From CAZQHK01 sp964593455 (GTDB taxonomy: Bacteria > Muiribacteriota > CAYSPT01), in contig CAZQHK010000005.1 of the NCBI GenBank assembly GCA_964593455.1, forward strand, positions 62,001-126,000: a stretch of 64,000 nucleotides of DNA, given 5' to 3'. Under the pieces are notes generated by a model that saw only the letters and a list, made by a program, of their open reading frames with translations, did no database searches and was not told where the DNA came from. Shown piece by piece: positions 18,170 to 27,435 of this stretch. Each line of letters begins with the position of its first letter. Within the stretch, counting starts at the first letter, position 1. The position numbers and the translations under genes are program-made.

Positions 18170-19711
18170 ATGAGCATGGATCGCAGAACGATCGAGACGG
18201 CGCGGTTTTTGATTCCGGCCGGCCTGTTGGCGTTCCTTATTCTAGGCTGCCTCCCGGTTCCGGGAGCAGAGGCCGTTTCTCTCCCCAGAGCGGTCCGCCT
18301 GGAGCTGAAAGTGGTGGATATGCCGCTTGGCATATGGGAAAATTTGAAAGATGTAACCATCCAGCGGGGCCGCGTAGGGAGTATCCCCACAGATAAACTG
18401 AAATGGCTTACAAAAGAGATGTCGCGGGAAGCCTCAAAAATCTCCCTGCTCTCATCGGCGTCCACGGTGATGTACCTTGACTCGATGTCTGAAATCATGA
18501 TCGGCCGGGTACCGGGCTACGCGGGGCGGTATAAAAAAGCGGCCAACGGTCCCCTGCCCGTCCGTGAGAAACTGCTGCTGGGACTCTGGGGCCGGTTCCG
18601 GCTCTCGTCCCTCAAGCAGGAGGATGAGGAACTGGAAGCCCTGATCTCTTGCCAACTGGCCATGGTGCGTCCGGGGAAGGATGCCGACGGAGAAAAACAG
18701 TTTCTCCGCCAGGTTGCAACTCCCAGCGGACCGCTGGAAGTCCCGGAGGTAAAAGGATTCCACGGCTGCCTTTCAATCCAGGTTAGAGACGGAGAAACCC
18801 GCGTTCTGGCAGCCTGCGCTTCTCCTTTTACCGGCTCCGCCGGTGACACGGGTGACGCCCGGACAACCCTGGTCCTGCTCAAAGCTTTGTTCCTGGATGA
18901 AGCGACCGGACCGATCACGACTCCTCTCACATCACGGGTTGAAAAAAACGCTTCATCAAAGCGCAATCCCGGTAAATTTCCCATACCCGATGAACAGGGA
19001 CAAAACCTCCTGATCGATCCTTCCGAACAACGCGATAGTAAATTTTTCCTGCCCAGCCTCTTTCTGTCTCCCGACACGGCTCCCGTGCTGATTTCGGGAA
19101 AAGTGCTTCGTCTGCCGGTCGAGCTGGTGGATTACATCTTGAAACGTTACATCAACAAGAACGGCGAGATCGATGACCGGGGCCGCCGGCTGCTCGGCAA
19201 AGCCATCAAGCAGAAGATAGGAACCATCGTAGACAGTTTCGACCTGTTCAGTCTCCGAAACTCATTCTTCCGCCTGGTCTATGGCCGGGAACACGGATTC
19301 CTGGCCCGGCACGAGGCCTACAGCTTTAAAGGGGGCGACGGTACAGCCTACGGCCTGGTACCGATTGAAGACAGTGTCCTGCAGGGTATGGAACTATCCG
19401 GCAGCCTGCTGGTAAAACCAGATAACCAACTGATTATGAACCTGACCTACACACCCGATGTATCCATCCGGGAAACCACCCACACCTGGGGAGGGCTGCC
19501 GGCCGCAGGTGAGGATGAAAAGAATACGTCCCGGACACCGGCAACCATTGTTGTGGAGCAGCCCGAGACGGTACAGATGAAGATGGCCCTGCGCTACCCG
19601 ATGCGATTCAACACCACGATCATTACCCAAGATTTAGGGTTGCGGGAAGAGGCAGGCAGGCACTCCGGGAAACTGGAGAAATACGTCTTCCTGATCAGGG
19701 TGACCGAGTAG
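18170..19711 (+). CDS. Exported protein of unknown function, third gene of the giant-protein operon
   Basis: 513 aa. The N-terminus has a hydrophobic segment LLAFLILGCLPVPGAEA, which could be a lipoprotein signal (lipobox-like LILGC) or a type I signal cleaved after AEA. The segment KISLLSSASTVMYLDSMSEIM is loosely like the secretin-domain pattern in which a conserved strand precedes an IG dipeptide, but that is too weak to call. The rest is mixed alpha/beta without a motif I know. It starts 4 nt after the previous stop with GGAGG 9 nt upstream, so it is surely translated with the two giant proteins. Confidence 0.75.
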   Translation: MSMDRRTIETARFLIPAGLLAFLILGCLPVPGAEAVSLPRAVRLELKVVDMPLGIWENLKDVTIQRGRVGSIPTDKLKWLTKEMSREASKISLLSSASTVMYLDSMSEIMIGRVPGYAGRYKKAANGPLPVREKLLLGLWGRFRLSSLKQEDEELEALISCQLAMVRPGKDADGEKQFLRQVATPSGPLEVPEVKGFHGCLSIQVRDGETRVLAACASPFTGSAGDTGDARTTLVLLKALFLDEATGPITTPLTSRVEKNASSKRNPGKFPIPDEQGQNLLIDPSEQRDSKFFLPSLFLSPDTAPVLISGKVLRLPVELVDYILKRYINKNGEIDDRGRRLLGKAIKQKIGTIVDSFDLFSLRNSFFRLVYGREHGFLARHEAYSFKGGDGTAYGLVPIEDSVLQGMELSGSLLVKPDNQLIMNLTYTPDVSIRETTHTWGGLPAAGEDEKNTSRTPATIVVEQPETVQMKMALRYPMRFNTTIITQDLGLREEAGRHSGKLEKYVFLIRVTE

Positions 19712-19787
19712 CTCTGAAACACATACACAGGAAAATGTGGTATCGACCATCTGTCCGCCCTTCGCATTGATCACCCGAAACCAGAAC

Positions 19788-19816
19788 TTGACGATATATC
19801 CCGGCGCCAATATAAT
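19788..19816 (+). promoter_or_regulatory. sigma70-type promoter upstream of the GH16-like gene
   Basis: TTGACG (19788-19793), 17-bp spacer, perfect TATAAT (19811-19816). The leader to the GTG at 19915 is about 90 nt. It shows that the next gene starts a new transcription unit. Confidence 0.7.
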
Positions 19817-19914
19817 TAATCGAACCACAATAAATATCTTAGATTTTCCATAACCTTAACCTGGCTTTTGGATTTTTGGCTTTTCCGTGATGGCAGAGTG
19901 GAGATTAGCAACCG

Positions 19915-22326
19915 GTGAAACAATCACTTAAATTTTTTGCAGTGGTTTTTATCACAGCCATGCTGTTGCCGGTAACCCAGGCCGGCGGCGTGTCCCTGAT
20001 CGAAGACTGGCCGACGGGATCGGGATACAACTGGCAGGTCCGGCAGGCGGAGGCCGAAGGGCCGGGACCCAACGACTGGAGCAGCGATAACGTGGCGACG
20101 CGGGCCGGTAACCTGGTTCTGAAACTGGTTTACCGTGACGACCGTTGGACCAGCGCGGAGGTGACACTTGAGAAAGACGGACAGGAGCATTTCGGGTTCG
20201 GGACGTACCAGTTCACGGTAACCGGACCGGTGGATTTTGCCGAGATGCATCCTAATATCGTGCTCGGTTTCTTCCCGTACGCTACCAATTACAAGCTCGA
20301 CAAAACCAACGAGATCGACATAGAGATCACCAAATGGGGACCGAAGAGCCCCATTCCGTTCATCCGCAAAAACAATCTCCACTACACCATCTACCCGGCT
20401 ATCAGCCAAACGGGATACCGCAACAAGACGAAGCCGTTTTTTATCTCTGGAAAGACCCATACACACCGGTTTATCTGGCAGAGTCACCGGATTGTGTACC
20501 AATGTTTCGCTCCAGTGGACGGAGTGGAAACAGAGCTGCATCGATGGACCTACCAGCCCGAAAACCCGCGAAAATACATTCCTCAATATCCGCTGGAGTT
20601 TCACATCAACCTGTGGCTTTTCCGGGGCGATAAACAGGAGTTTGACGATTTTATCGACGAGACGCTGCCCCGGGACCGGGACTTCAAGATCGTCATCAGC
20701 GATTTCAAATTTAATCCGCTGCCCGAGACCAGGGTACCCCGGACCGATGAAAGCTCTGCGGGTCACAATGTTCCGGTGAAAAAAGGGCGGATCGCCTACC
20801 ATTCTTACAGCCATCCCCTGGTGTTCACCAATAATCCGAACGAAGGGCACATTTTTGTCGCGGATCTCCAGGATAGCCGGGTAAACAAATTGACGGACGG
20901 AATCACCGGACCCGTGCTCGGTTACGCCATGAATCCGCACTTTTCTCCCGCCGGTGACCTGGTCACCTTCATGGCTGTTCCGGCAGAACTCAGCCCCTGC
21001 TGGGAGAATATGTATGTGTATCTTTACGATGTTGTCTACGACCGGCTCTACAAGCTGCACCGGGGGCAGGATCCGAAGTTTTCCCCGGACGGCCGCTCCA
21101 TCGTCTTCAAGTACCTGGAGTCGCTGGACCGGACGGGCGAAGCCGCGGAGAAATCGAGTCCGGCTTTCGACCAGTGGCAGGTTTGGACCATCGACCTGAA
21201 CGGCGGCAACCAGGTCCGCATTACCTCGTCACCGGGTGAGAAATCAGGACCGAACTTTTCACCCGATGGATCGCAGATCGTGTACTGGATTTCGTTTGCT
21301 TCGGACCAGAAGACGGAACATGATATCTACCGTATCCGCTCCGACGGGACCGGTGAGAGGAAAGTGCTTGGTGAACCCGGTCTCCAGGAGATGTACCCGA
21401 TATTCCGCGATAACGACCGGATACTCTTCACCCGCTGGGCGACGCCCTCGGACCACTCGGACAAGCTCTACCAGTACCGGCTTTCCACCAATGAATCGAA
21501 ACCGCTGGAAGCGGTTAATTTCAAATCACTCACGGGGAAAAAGGCCAACGATTCAGATCCGTTTCCCCTGGGCCCCGGCTTGATCGGATTCTCCTCCGAC
21601 CGGCCTGGGAACCTGGGTGGCTGGGACATCTATATAGCCAACCCCGACGCCGAGAAACCTATGCCGTTGTTCGGATCACTCGGCCGAAAAACGGTCTACG
21701 CTCTGCCCGGTATGAACGATTACCTGCACAACCTGGGCGGTGTCTATTCTCCGTTCAGCACGGAGGAGGTAAAGCTGCGCATGATCGGCGGCGATAGGCT
21801 GGCCACCCTGGCGGACAAGCTGGTCTGGGGAACTCCGGAAGATAGAGACGATGGCGGGACTGATGGAGAGAGTTCTTACACGGTCTTTATCGAGCCCGGC
21901 GACGAGGCCGAAATCGAGCCGTTCGTATCCACCGGCAGCAGCGGACCGGTGACCAGGTTCAAGATGAAAGCTACCTGGTGGAGCCACTTCACAGCCTGGT
22001 TGAAAAACGCTTTTGCCGGCCATGAAAACACGCCGGAGCAAGACGCAAAGCCGGTCCCGGTCCGGTTTGTTTTTCCGCTGGAAATCGATGGCTCGCGGGC
22101 GGCACTCTCCGGCGACACGGTGTTGATCAAAAACCGATCTGGCCGAACGGTACTGGTAGCACTGGATCCACCTGACGCCGGCGGTACCGCTTCTCTCGAG
22201 GACGGCGATGAAAACGCCTTCAGTGTTGAAGAAATAAACGAAAAGCTTGTTTTACGATTTATAGTTGGGGAAGAAACCATCAGTGAGGAAATTTCCGTCG
22301 GCAGGACAGAGTCCCGCGAACAATAG
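19915..22326 (+). CDS. Secreted GH16-like domain fused to a TolB-type beta-propeller
   Basis: 803 aa, GTG start with GGAG upstream, signal peptide about 1-25. Residues about 30-270 look like a glycoside hydrolase family 16 jelly roll: GFGTYQFTV, NIVLGFF, the complete catalytic pattern EIDIE (in TNEIDIEITKWG) and PLEFHINLWLF. Residues about 290-640 contain TolB/WD40-like blades (DPKFSPDGRSIVFKY and FSPDGSQIVYW). A C-terminal beta region of about 140 aa follows. GH16 enzymes cleave beta-1,3/1,4-glucans or galactans outside the cell, and intact glutamates suggest activity, but the substrate is unknown. The propeller may bind substrate or a partner. The next gene starts 7 bp after its stop. Confidence 0.82.
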   Translation: MKQSLKFFAVVFITAMLLPVTQAGGVSLIEDWPTGSGYNWQVRQAEAEGPGPNDWSSDNVATRAGNLVLKLVYRDDRWTSAEVTLEKDGQEHFGFGTYQFTVTGPVDFAEMHPNIVLGFFPYATNYKLDKTNEIDIEITKWGPKSPIPFIRKNNLHYTIYPAISQTGYRNKTKPFFISGKTHTHRFIWQSHRIVYQCFAPVDGVETELHRWTYQPENPRKYIPQYPLEFHINLWLFRGDKQEFDDFIDETLPRDRDFKIVISDFKFNPLPETRVPRTDESSAGHNVPVKKGRIAYHSYSHPLVFTNNPNEGHIFVADLQDSRVNKLTDGITGPVLGYAMNPHFSPAGDLVTFMAVPAELSPCWENMYVYLYDVVYDRLYKLHRGQDPKFSPDGRSIVFKYLESLDRTGEAAEKSSPAFDQWQVWTIDLNGGNQVRITSSPGEKSGPNFSPDGSQIVYWISFASDQKTEHDIYRIRSDGTGERKVLGEPGLQEMYPIFRDNDRILFTRWATPSDHSDKLYQYRLSTNESKPLEAVNFKSLTGKKANDSDPFPLGPGLIGFSSDRPGNLGGWDIYIANPDAEKPMPLFGSLGRKTVYALPGMNDYLHNLGGVYSPFSTEEVKLRMIGGDRLATLADKLVWGTPEDRDDGGTDGESSYTVFIEPGDEAEIEPFVSTGSSGPVTRFKMKATWWSHFTAWLKNAFAGHENTPEQDAKPVPVRFVFPLEIDGSRAALSGDTVLIKNRSGRTVLVALDPPDAGGTASLEDGDENAFSVEEINEKLVLRFIVGEETISEEISVGRTESREQ

Positions 22327-22333
22327 GATTATC

Positions 22334-24160
22334 ATGGTGCCGGCCATCGTGCGGAAACTGTTTCTCACCGCTGCGGCGGTCCTGTTAATTTCTATCTCTC
22401 TGCCGGCCGCTCGGCCGGCATCCCTGCTTGACGGCCTGAAATCCTGGTTTACCGGCGGAGACGTCACCCTGACCGTGTACGATTTCAGAGATGGTACGCC
22501 GCTCATGGTCGTTAGTCCGGAGCATACGTGGAAAAGCGCCCGCACCGTCGGCGGCGGTAAGATTTATTACCAACCCGGATGGATGGACCGCGACGGCGGT
22601 CACATCGTGCATTGGCTGGACGAGGATGGATATCCTCATCACCGTTACGCCGGGGAGTACGAACGGGACTCGGCCTGGCCTCCCACCGTCTCGGTGTACA
22701 CCCTGACCAGCAGAAGCGATTCGGACAATAACTCGTACTACGGACGAAGTTCGGCAGAGTTCGGAGAGCTTGAGTCCCGGTTGGGAAAAACTATTTCGGA
22801 CGAGTTCACGGGGCTAATTCTGAAAGAAGAAACACTGCCGCCACTGCCAGAGCCGCCGTCAAAAAATTCCTGGCCCCGGCCGCAAATCATTTCTCCACGC
22901 ATGGAGGGGGCTTGCCTGGAGGACGAAGAAACGTTATTTGTCGCCGGTAACGATAACACACCATGCGCTGAAGCACCGGATTATGAGTTCGTCCCCGATC
23001 GGTTTTCGTGGCAGTTTCTCAATCCCTGGGACAAGCGCCCCGATCCAGGTGCTTTGACCGGCGCCGCGGGAGAACGTTTCGAAGGCCCCGAGGCAGCCTA
23101 TACATTTACCGTTCCCTCGTCTTCCGTTGACACCTTCCGGGACGACCGGTTCCAAAATGCTATCATTATCAGCCTTGATTTCCTGTACCGGTGGCGTCTT
23201 GAGAGTATATCTGATACATATCGGCAGGCTTCTCCGGCCACGGCCGAAACCTACGGTGTTTACGTGGAAGACGTGACGGCACCGGAGGAGGTGACGGTGA
23301 AAGTGCCCGCTTGGCAGGTAGCCGGGCGTCCGTTCCGGGGGCTGATAACGTGCTCGGTAACGGACAATAATCCGAACCTGGAAACCATCGAGGACCGGCT
23401 CCGGGTGCGCCTGGAGACGATACCTCCGGCTGCGGATAGTATCCATGGAAGCCTGCTCTTCTCGAACTATTCCGCCAGAGGCTTCGGGGAAGGGCAAACT
23501 CCGAGCAGACATTACTCGGTAGTGACCTGCGACACCGAAACCGATACACCACCGGTCTGGCGGACCGATTTCAAGGGATACATACTGGCAGCGGCCGTGA
23601 CAGAGGAAGGTTTTGGCGGTGCCGCCCGCGGCCAGGCGGAGGAACCGATTACAGTGTATGACATGACCCGGCCGGTGGTGCTGGTAACCATGTCCGATGT
23701 TTCCGGGGAGCGCGTCCACCAGGTCGGACCAGTGAGTGCCGGAAGCGACACCGACACCGACACCGTGTTCGCGGTTATGCCAGGCACCTGGTTCGAGGAC
23801 CGACGCTACCGCTTGACCGTGGAGACACATGACAATATCGAGCGTTTCAACAGCGCCGCGGATCCAGCTTCCGTACGGGATGTCCCGAACCGGCACGTCC
23901 GGTATGCGGGCTACTATATCGGCGATAAACCGCGGCCAACTCCGGCGGATTGTGTTGATATCACTGCTCAGATCATCGAGCATGGAAGGGCAGAGTCGCT
24001 GGAGATCATTTTTCGGAATCCCGGCACTGTCCACCTCTGGCTTATCGTCCGTGATAACGCCGCCGGCCTGGACCCACGCAGCCGCAGGGACAATGTCCGT
24101 ATTCTAAAAATCCGCCTGACGATCGCCGACACGGTCATGCGCACCGACACACTGGATTGA
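22334..24160 (+). CDS. Exported protein of unknown function, partner of the GH16-like protein
   Basis: 608 aa. I chose ATG at 22334 (AGGA 5-6 nt upstream, immediately followed by a signal peptide ending near ARPAS); a longer frame opens at 22265 inside the upstream gene. The mature protein is rich in beta-strand-like and Ig-like sequence, for example APEEVTVKVPAWQVAGRPF and MTRPVVLVTMSDVSG, with a proline-rich linker near residue 175. No catalytic motif is recognised. The 7-bp gap implies joint expression with the GH16-like enzyme, so it could be a binding or structural partner at the cell surface (inference). Confidence 0.75.
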   Translation: MVPAIVRKLFLTAAAVLLISISLPAARPASLLDGLKSWFTGGDVTLTVYDFRDGTPLMVVSPEHTWKSARTVGGGKIYYQPGWMDRDGGHIVHWLDEDGYPHHRYAGEYERDSAWPPTVSVYTLTSRSDSDNNSYYGRSSAEFGELESRLGKTISDEFTGLILKEETLPPLPEPPSKNSWPRPQIISPRMEGACLEDEETLFVAGNDNTPCAEAPDYEFVPDRFSWQFLNPWDKRPDPGALTGAAGERFEGPEAAYTFTVPSSSVDTFRDDRFQNAIIISLDFLYRWRLESISDTYRQASPATAETYGVYVEDVTAPEEVTVKVPAWQVAGRPFRGLITCSVTDNNPNLETIEDRLRVRLETIPPAADSIHGSLLFSNYSARGFGEGQTPSRHYSVVTCDTETDTPPVWRTDFKGYILAAAVTEEGFGGAARGQAEEPITVYDMTRPVVLVTMSDVSGERVHQVGPVSAGSDTDTDTVFAVMPGTWFEDRRYRLTVETHDNIERFNSAADPASVRDVPNRHVRYAGYYIGDKPRPTPADCVDITAQIIEHGRAESLEIIFRNPGTVHLWLIVRDNAAGLDPRSRRDNVRILKIRLTIADTVMRTDTLD

Positions 24161-24173
24161 CCGTGCCACATTA

Positions 24174-24195
24174 CTTTCGACACCGCATGCTTGAG
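24174..24195 (+). repeat. Dispersed intergenic repeat, degenerate arm A
   Basis: CTTTCGACACC followed by GCATGCTTGAG; an arm A relative (CTTTCTACACT ... TTGCTTGAG) immediately after a gene end. Confidence 0.4.
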
Positions 24196-24232
24196 TTTAT
24201 AAAGTTCTCTCGACCGAATATCAACTTTTCCT

Positions 24233-24261
24233 GTAACATTTTAAGACACAGTTGCATCTAA
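24233..24261 (+). promoter_or_regulatory. ECF-type promoter candidate, probably autoregulated
   Basis: GTAACATT (24233-24240), exactly 16 bp, then TCTAA (24257-24261). This resembles the AAC-containing -35 and TCTRA -10 of group IV sigma promoters (sigma E: GGAACTT, 16-17 bp, TCTGA). It lies 61 bp before an ECF sigma gene, the usual place for an autoregulated promoter. Motif and spacing are seen; recognition by this sigma is inferred. Confidence 0.5.
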
Positions 24262-24321
24262 CGGTAACGAAGCACCGGAAAACCGACGAAAAAAACGGAC
24301 ACACAAGGAAAGGATCCGGCC

Positions 24322-24870
24322 GTGGAGCTGACATTTGACGAAGAACGCAACCTGGTAGCGGGCCTCAAACGGGGAACGGACAAAGCGTTTCAAGACCTTT
24401 ACCGGTATTTTTCCTCCGGACTCATGGGGCTCTTCTACCGGATGACCGGCGACCACGATTTGTCCCGCGATCTTTTCCAGGAAACGATGATCAAGATTTT
24501 CGAGGGAGTGAAATACTTCCGTGAAGAGTCACGTCTGTACACCTGGATTTACACGATCGCCCGGAACGTCGCCCTCGGCCACGCCAGGAAGAAACGGTCC
24601 GAGCCCGCCCTGACGGTGGAATCGGAACGGCGGGTGGCTTCTACCAGTCTGACTCCTGAAGAAATAACTGTACAGAAAACGAGCCTGGAACACCTGGCCC
24701 GGTGCATTAATGACCTGGATACTGACGACCGTATGATAATAAGCCTCAAGCTCCAAACCGGGCTGAAGTACCGCGGCATCGCCGAGATTATGGGGATGAC
24801 TGCAGGCAATGTCCGGGTGCGGATGTACCGGATCCGTGAGCACTTGAGAACTAGAATGGATTGGCGGTGA
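24322..24870 (+). CDS. ECF-family RNA polymerase sigma factor
   Basis: 182 aa, GTG start with AAGGA about 10 nt upstream. Region 2 covers about residues 20-85 (DLSRDLFQETMIKIFEG and LYTWIYTIARNVALGHARKK, the -10 recognition part). Region 4 covers about 125-180 (LQTGLKYRGIAEIMGMTAGN then VRVRMYRIREHLR). Region 3 is absent, as in all ECF sigmas. The next gene overlaps by 4 nt and encodes a zinc anti-sigma factor, giving the normal sigma/anti-sigma pair. Confidence 0.93.
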   Translation: MELTFDEERNLVAGLKRGTDKAFQDLYRYFSSGLMGLFYRMTGDHDLSRDLFQETMIKIFEGVKYFREESRLYTWIYTIARNVALGHARKKRSEPALTVESERRVASTSLTPEEITVQKTSLEHLARCINDLDTDDRMIISLKLQTGLKYRGIAEIMGMTAGNVRVRMYRIREHLRTRMDWR

Positions 24871-25529
24871 TAACCGTGACGTGTGAATCATACCGAATTT
24901 TAGCCAGCGCCTGCCGTGACGGCGAACTAGAAACCGGCGAAATAATCGAGCTGGGAGATCATCTGAAAAATTGTGGGGAGTGCCGTACTCTTTTCGATAA
25001 TTATACCGGAATCGATGACCAACTGGCGGAACTGTCCGTCCCCACAGAAGACCTGAAAAAAGAAACAGAGCTGGCCAGGACCGATCTTCTCAAACACTAC
25101 CGGGCGGCTCGTCCCCGGACGTCCTTTATACAGCGTCTCGTGAGCCGGTTTACCGTACCACCTCCCTTCGCTTATGCCACCGCGGCAGCGATCATTATTA
25201 TTCTGCTGGCCAATGTCATGGTGTGGAGGAATATGGAGAAGAAGCTGGACCGTAAGCTGGCGGTAGCGGCTCTGGATAGTAAAATAGAGCTACTCACCAG
25301 CCTGGTCGGACGGGCGGCGGGCGGCGGCGGGTTTGAAAACATTTCCTCACGGACCTCGGCGGCTGGGTGGACCCCGTTCAGCCGGACGGAATCTGGGGGC
25401 AGTACTCCGGTCAAGACTTTCGACGACATATTCGACGCGTTGAACGAGTCGGCCTGGAAGAAGGTTTTCACTGATCTTGACACCATGCGGAAACGCGACG
25501 CAGGCCTGGTAGGAGGTGACTTGATCTGA
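24867..25529 (+). CDS. Zinc-type membrane anti-sigma factor
   Basis: 220 aa. The GTG start overlaps the sigma stop (GTGA), so translation is coupled. The N-terminal ZAS domain has Cys6, His32, Cys36 and Cys39 (pattern H-x3-C-x2-C), which bind zinc and clamp the sigma factor. A membrane helix (AYATAAAIIIILLANVMVW, about residues 106-124) follows, then a glycine/serine-rich periplasmic part. The signal sensed cannot be read. Unusual only in having a short sensor domain with no known fold. Confidence 0.85.
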   Translation: MITVTCESYRILASACRDGELETGEIIELGDHLKNCGECRTLFDNYTGIDDQLAELSVPTEDLKKETELARTDLLKHYRAARPRTSFIQRLVSRFTVPPPFAYATAAAIIIILLANVMVWRNMEKKLDRKLAVAALDSKIELLTSLVGRAAGGGGFENISSRTSAAGWTPFSRTESGGSTPVKTFDDIFDALNESAWKKVFTDLDTMRKRDAGLVGGDLI

Positions 25530-25611
25530 CATCCATGTCGTCGGTTTTTCACCAAACGGTATCATCCGGGCCTTGTCCCGGAGCACACAAAACGATAGGA
25601 GGTTGAAGAAA

Positions 25612-26196
25612 ATGAACAAAAGGAACCTGGTTTGTGTTCTGCTGGCCGCGGCTGTGCTGTTCGTCTGCCTGTCCGCAGGAAGTAATCCGGCTACAGCCGA
25701 GGAAAAAGAAGCCTGGAAGAACCTGGCCCAGAAGCTCGGTGACGATTTTGTAGAGTTCGGTGCCCTGGCCCAGATGATGAAAGCGTATTTTGAACTCGGG
25801 GAAGTAGCCACAGGCAAAGGTGATTTCCAAAAAGCGATCGGCTACTTCGAGGAAGTGCTAGCACGGGAAGAGAAGCTTCTTTCCTACAATGTACCCGATC
25901 CCATGCGCAAAGAGATCAAGATGATCCTGACCGAGGTCTACGGAAGAGTAGCAGGCGCCTACGTCCAGTCGGGCGATCTGGAGAAAGCCGAGAAGTTCCT
26001 GTCATCGATCTTGAAACGGGATGACCTGGAACCCCAACAGAAGGCCAAGCTCAACATGCATCTGGCCAATTTCTACCGGCACACCAAGCAGTTCGACAAA
26101 GCAGAAGGCGCCCTGCTGAAGGTCATTGAAATCAATAAACGCATCCTGGAAAACACTCCTGACTGGGACTCATCACCCATCAAGAAAAAATATTGA
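25612..26196 (+). CDS. Exported TPR-repeat protein
   Basis: 194 aa. I chose ATG at 25612 because GGAGG lies 9 nt before it and a clean signal peptide begins there (cleavage near ATA-EE). The mature part has two or three tetratricopeptide-like helix pairs (GDFQKAIGYFEEVLAREEKL; GDLEKAEKFLSSILKRDDL; KQFDKAEGALLKVIEIN). It lies 82 bp after the anti-sigma gene on the same strand, so it may be part of that regulon or a periplasmic partner of the anti-sigma factor (inference). Confidence 0.8.
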   Translation: MNKRNLVCVLLAAAVLFVCLSAGSNPATAEEKEAWKNLAQKLGDDFVEFGALAQMMKAYFELGEVATGKGDFQKAIGYFEEVLAREEKLLSYNVPDPMRKEIKMILTEVYGRVAGAYVQSGDLEKAEKFLSSILKRDDLEPQQKAKLNMHLANFYRHTKQFDKAEGALLKVIEINKRILENTPDWDSSPIKKKY

Positions 26197-26468
26197 TTGC
26201 CGTAAACCAATAAACCGGCGGCAGGAACTACATAGTCCGGCTCAGGGCGTCCACCGCCTGAAAGCCCGCTATGTTTCCTGCTATTTCCAAACATCTCGCG
26301 TTCCACGGCACCTGTTTTGCACACTCCGATACTTTCCACTCATATATTCCGTTAAAATCTCGTTGACTCCTGGAACACCAAGAGATTATCATGGAATGTC
26401 TCGAAAATGCGACAACATACCGGAGCATTGCTCCACGCGATATCCGGAAAATCAAGGAGGGACAGATT

Positions 26469-27374
26469 ATGAAAGGAACAGTTCTCGTATATAGCGCGCA
26501 CGCTCCGTGCCGGTATATCCACGAGCAGCGAATTGTCAAACGGGCCCTGGAAGGCAAACATAATAAACGAATTCTCTTTCTGCCCATGTCGGAAGGTGTT
26601 CACGCCAACGGCGACGAGTTTCCCAGCCAACGTTTCGGCTACCACAAGTTCAAATGGTTCTTCGACCGCTACAAGCAGTACGGACTCGAGGTAGTGCCTT
26701 TTTATTACGCGAGTTCCCTGAAAGCCAACGATGTAAAAACATTGATGAACTACATCCGCAGCTCCGAAGTCGTTTTCTTCGGCGGGGGAAACCCACCGTT
26801 GGGAATGCGCCGGTTCCTGGAGCTCGGAAAGAAATTTTACAACGATCCGGGCTATATACAAAAACTGCTCTACAAGCGGCAGCAGCAAGGCAAATTGACC
26901 GTTGGTTTCAGCGCCGGCGCCGAGCAGCTCTGTGAACACGGTTTCGGCCTGGCCCGCAATATCCTGATTACCCTGCACCACGAGTATGCCCGCTCGAGCG
27001 CGGTCAAAAACCTGGCCCGGCAGAACTCCAGGTGTCTTTGCTTCGGCCTACCCAACGATTCCGGGATCGAGATAGACCAGGGCCGGCTGCCCAACGGATC
27101 GCTGTACCAGGTCATCGACTTCATCCTGGACCGCACCTGGGACCGTCCCGAAGACCAGTGGCATATCAAGACCCGGGCCGGTACGAAGATCGACCATTTC
27201 TACCCCGATGGCCGACACTGGGCTTTCAACGTCCGGGACAAGCTGGTCAGGATCGTCTACCCCAACGGGTTCTACAAAGCCTGGACGATAAGCGGCGGCA
27301 AAATCATGTACTACCGCTCCACCAACAGGGCCCCCTATTCCAGTATCAGGGAGATCCTCGAGAAGAACAGCTGA
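26469..27374 (+). CDS. Peptidase S51 (dipeptidase E / cyanophycinase)-like protein
   Basis: 301 aa, ATG at 26469 with GGAGGG 6-7 nt upstream; an earlier in-frame ATG at 26391 has no ribosome site. The core pattern VVFFGGGNPPLGMRRFLE then VGFSAGAEQLCEHG matches the S51 family, where the serine of GxSAGA is the nucleophile in a class I amidotransferase-like fold. The C-terminal about 80 residues (HFYPDGRHWAFNVRDK and later) are an extra beta region not typical of PepE. No signal peptide, so cytoplasmic. A strong terminator follows, so it ends its own unit. Substrate unknown. Confidence 0.72.
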   Translation: MKGTVLVYSAHAPCRYIHEQRIVKRALEGKHNKRILFLPMSEGVHANGDEFPSQRFGYHKFKWFFDRYKQYGLEVVPFYYASSLKANDVKTLMNYIRSSEVVFFGGGNPPLGMRRFLELGKKFYNDPGYIQKLLYKRQQQGKLTVGFSAGAEQLCEHGFGLARNILITLHHEYARSSAVKNLARQNSRCLCFGLPNDSGIEIDQGRLPNGSLYQVIDFILDRTWDRPEDQWHIKTRAGTKIDHFYPDGRHWAFNVRDKLVRIVYPNGFYKAWTISGGKIMYYRSTNRAPYSSIREILEKNS

Positions 27375-27398
27375 TAGTACGATTTCAACGCGAATAAC

Positions 27399-27435
27399 AA
27401 ACGGCAGGCCGGATGCAACCAGGCCTGCCGTTTTT
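27399..27435 (+). terminator. Intrinsic terminator after the S51-like gene
   Basis: Perfect 12-bp stem AAACGGCAGGCC / GGCCTGCCGTTT with an 11-nt loop, followed by a T run. It is 25 bp past the stop codon. Confidence 0.85.

Noticed and set aside
18440..18520. Secretin-like domain in the 513-aa protein
   Set aside because: Only a single loose motif (KISLLSSASTVMYLDSMSEI) resembles the secretin pattern; the beta-lip and pore-forming region are not visible.
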